The notes beneath the pieces are model-generated. The model was not told where the DNA came from. It saw only the letters and a list, made by a program, of their open reading frames with translations, and did not search any database. Of a stretch of DNA of 22,477 nt, positions 22,001 to 22,477 are shown piece by piece. Both the position numbers and the translations under genes were made by a program. Location: positions 1 through 22,477 of the forward strand of contig SYID01000174.1 in assembly GCA_005798925.1 (NCBI GenBank). The letters run 5' to 3'. Source of the DNA: Verrucomicrobiota bacterium (GTDB lineage: Bacteria > Verrucomicrobiota > Verrucomicrobiia > Opitutales > UBA953). Every line of letters begins with the position of its first letter. Position 1 is the first letter of the stretch.

Positions 22001-22477
22001 GCGGCTACGACGCCGACCACGTGCGCCGGCTCATCCTGAACTCGCACGCCTACCAGCGCGCGACGGACCTCGCGCAGAAGCTGCCGAACCCGCTCTACGT
22101 GGCCCCCGCCCCGCGCCGGCTTTCCGCCGAACAAGTCGTGGACTCGATGTTCGCGACGACCGGCAAGCCCTTCCGCACGGAAGAAGCCAGCCTCGACATC
22201 GACAGCATCCGCGAACAGGCGAACTCCGTGACGCTCGGCCAGCCGCGCCGCGCCTGGATGCTGACCTCGACCTCCAACGAGCGCGACCGACCCGCCCTCG
22301 CCCTGCCCCGTATCCAGGCCGTCTGCGACGTCATGGCGGCCTTCGGGTGGCGCGCCAGCCGTCCCGACCCCGTGACCGACCGCGAGAGCTCGGCGAACTC
22401 CCTGCAGCCCGCGATCCTCAGCAACGGCACGATGGGCACCTGGATCACGCGCCTCAGCGACGACCACGGCGTCACGC
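19078..22477 (+). CDS. Giant secreted LamG / cytochrome c / DUF1549 / PSD1 protein (3' end outside window)
   Basis: The frame is open from the ATG at 19078 to the last base, 1133 complete codons, with the C-terminus missing. Residues 1-18 are a signal peptide (LLPLFLSFTALAVAE). A LamG/concanavalin domain spans about 20-262 (AFTLEAWVRPDGL, GRWHHVAVRYEF, FRGAIDEIRLFRT). Then come a second beta-rich region (about 295-475, HRLLLRGRGASALFVDGKLI), a charged helical stretch (about 490-540), a PSCyt1 cytochrome domain with C594-L-E-C597-H598 and EMMPPKGHRL, a DUF1549-like part ending in C829-A-R-C832-H833, and a PSD1/DUF1553 region from about 905 (NERFAQVMANRIWARLMGRG). The second CxxCH lacks the usual DHKFDP continuation. 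GGAGGA lies about 33 bases upstream, too far for this ATG; a pyrimidine-rich run precedes the start. An in-frame TTG at 19000 is a less likely start. A DUF1501 partner may follow outside the window. Confidence 0.92.
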   Translation, partial: MRRLLPLFLSFTALAVAETVPAWTFDGQPGPELSAVGNVRLKQAGPRRPDYPRFDTQNVAPTFDGQGARLVIKDPGADSVFDFKNGDAFTLEAWVRPDGLRKGENAMIIGKGRTDPKAPNPSNQNWAVRLRVLYDTACLNFLFASPAEKGVKWHRWTTPTGFPNDGRWHHVAVRYEFGQPESIRGWIDGKEVKGSWDMDGATTDAPIVDDAPVWIGSSQGGLPNSSFRGAIDEIRLFRTLVPSAEIAGRFATTLPPVVKAEVAQVGPSPNAGNDSASGAKAAKVPDVARTAPKVDWTTVTNGQVRVELCEAWNPTANVWPDKPLAVTDSYVAPAFGFTRVPEKYVDTGVRAERGHPYFFRALGVVKLPAGKHRLLLRGRGASALFVDGKLIAKTPFPPPGTDNKPVKAQDDYLDLGGDFRFAPPGNRDAWAEFETKGGEHRIILESIVGYVINNKGARRRPELGETIAAISLSGRTDWQLLSPSGETPSYNDAGWAAYAAQEEERLARIDAAARAAARASQGEYWQKRREAAKQWLARTPETAVPPLAPGFPANNPIDHFLAEKIVGYQTQVKAVKQGGVEFYAQIQPILEASCLECHQGGKPKGGLHLDTLAGALKGGKSDGAAIVPGDPAKSSLLARIRSDDPDEMMPPKGHRLAAADVALIEQWIKEGAAWPEYRPLSTRLTPLTDDLAFLRRVTLDTVGVPPSAAEIAAFAADASPDKRAQAIDRLLADPRAADHGMGYWQDVLAENPNILNPTLNNSGPFRWWIYESLVDRKPLDLMVTELLRLKGSSAAGGPAGFGIASQNDVPMAAKATIVTTAFLGVETKCARCHDSPAHTSKQEQVFALAALLQTKAVKVPATSSVSMAKLREGGRKPLIEVTLEPGTSVEPHWPFPEFSQESFADELALDPKDPRDRLATLVTAPQNERFAQVMANRIWARLMGRGLVDQPWDWERSKNSHPELLRWLGRELVRSGYDADHVRRLILNSHAYQRATDLAQKLPNPLYVAPAPRRLSAEQVVDSMFATTGKPFRTEEASLDIDSIREQANSVTLGQPRRAWMLTSTSNERDRPALALPRIQAVCDVMAAFGWRASRPDPVTDRESSANSLQPAILSNGTMGTWITRLSDDHGVT

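Noticed and set aside
20521..22467. 648-residue open frame on the minus strand opposite the giant PSD1 gene
   Set aside because: The plus strand shows clear signal peptide, CxxCH and PSD1 motifs across the same bases. The minus frame is Gly/Arg/Val/Glu-rich without recognisable motifs, as expected for antisense of high-GC coding DNA.

Overview
This is a high-GC bacterial window with dense, mostly intact protein-coding genes, very short intergenic gaps and frequent stop/start overlaps. The gene content points to Verrucomicrobiota, possibly Opitutales, with Planctomycetota as the alternative. The strongest signs are two giant secreted proteins carrying planctomycete-type cytochrome c and PSD1 domains, a DUF1501 protein with a Tat signal, a Tat-exported Gfo/Idh/MocA oxidoreductase, a BNR sialidase and a PL10 pectate lyase. 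No tRNA, rRNA, CRISPR array, transposase or phage gene was seen.

Layout. 1-1895 (+): the 3' part of aspS, an intrinsic terminator, then an unrecognised small protein (perhaps SRA-like) five bases ahead of a VF530/DUF2132 DNA-binding protein. 2009-5259: a secreted sialidase on minus, divergent from a Tat-exported Gfo/Idh/MocA protein and a GH128-type glucanase on plus. 5302-6096 (+): a Ni/Co exporter of the RcnA/NicO family. 6101-9716 (-): a tight five-gene run, in transcription order a TonB-like protein, an RluA-type pseudouridine synthase, a GNAT acetyltransferase, a nitrilase-superfamily amidohydrolase and an NTF2/ketosteroid-isomerase-like protein. 9767-11265 (-): a Maf nucleotide pyrophosphatase overlapping a secreted protein of unknown function. 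11512-17272 (+): PL10 pectate lyase, PSD1/cytochrome protein and DUF1501 protein. 17758-18912 (-): a PLP aminotransferase. 19078-22477 (+, open at the window end): a second giant LamG/cytochrome/PSD1 protein.

How it fits together. The secreted enzymes (sialidase, GH128 glucanase, PL10 lyase) and the PSD1/DUF1501 set suggest extracellular or periplasmic breakdown of complex polysaccharides. The TonB-like gene would serve outer-membrane uptake. The PSD1 and DUF1501 families have no settled biochemical role. The two PSD1 genes here place a LamG-like (concanavalin-fold) domain differently: one carries it inside the PSD1 domain, the other at the N-terminus ahead of the cytochrome domain. That contrast is the most promising undescribed feature of the window.

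Intergenic regions hold unusual material: runs of GGGGTA-type repeats able to form G-quadruplexes, words such as GGTGGCAGGTGGCGG shared between distant spacers, several hairpins (one 16 bp stem spans a stop codon), and one spacer whose three sequence words recur in the same order but each reverse-complemented. All domain calls come from reading motifs by eye; no database search was possible.
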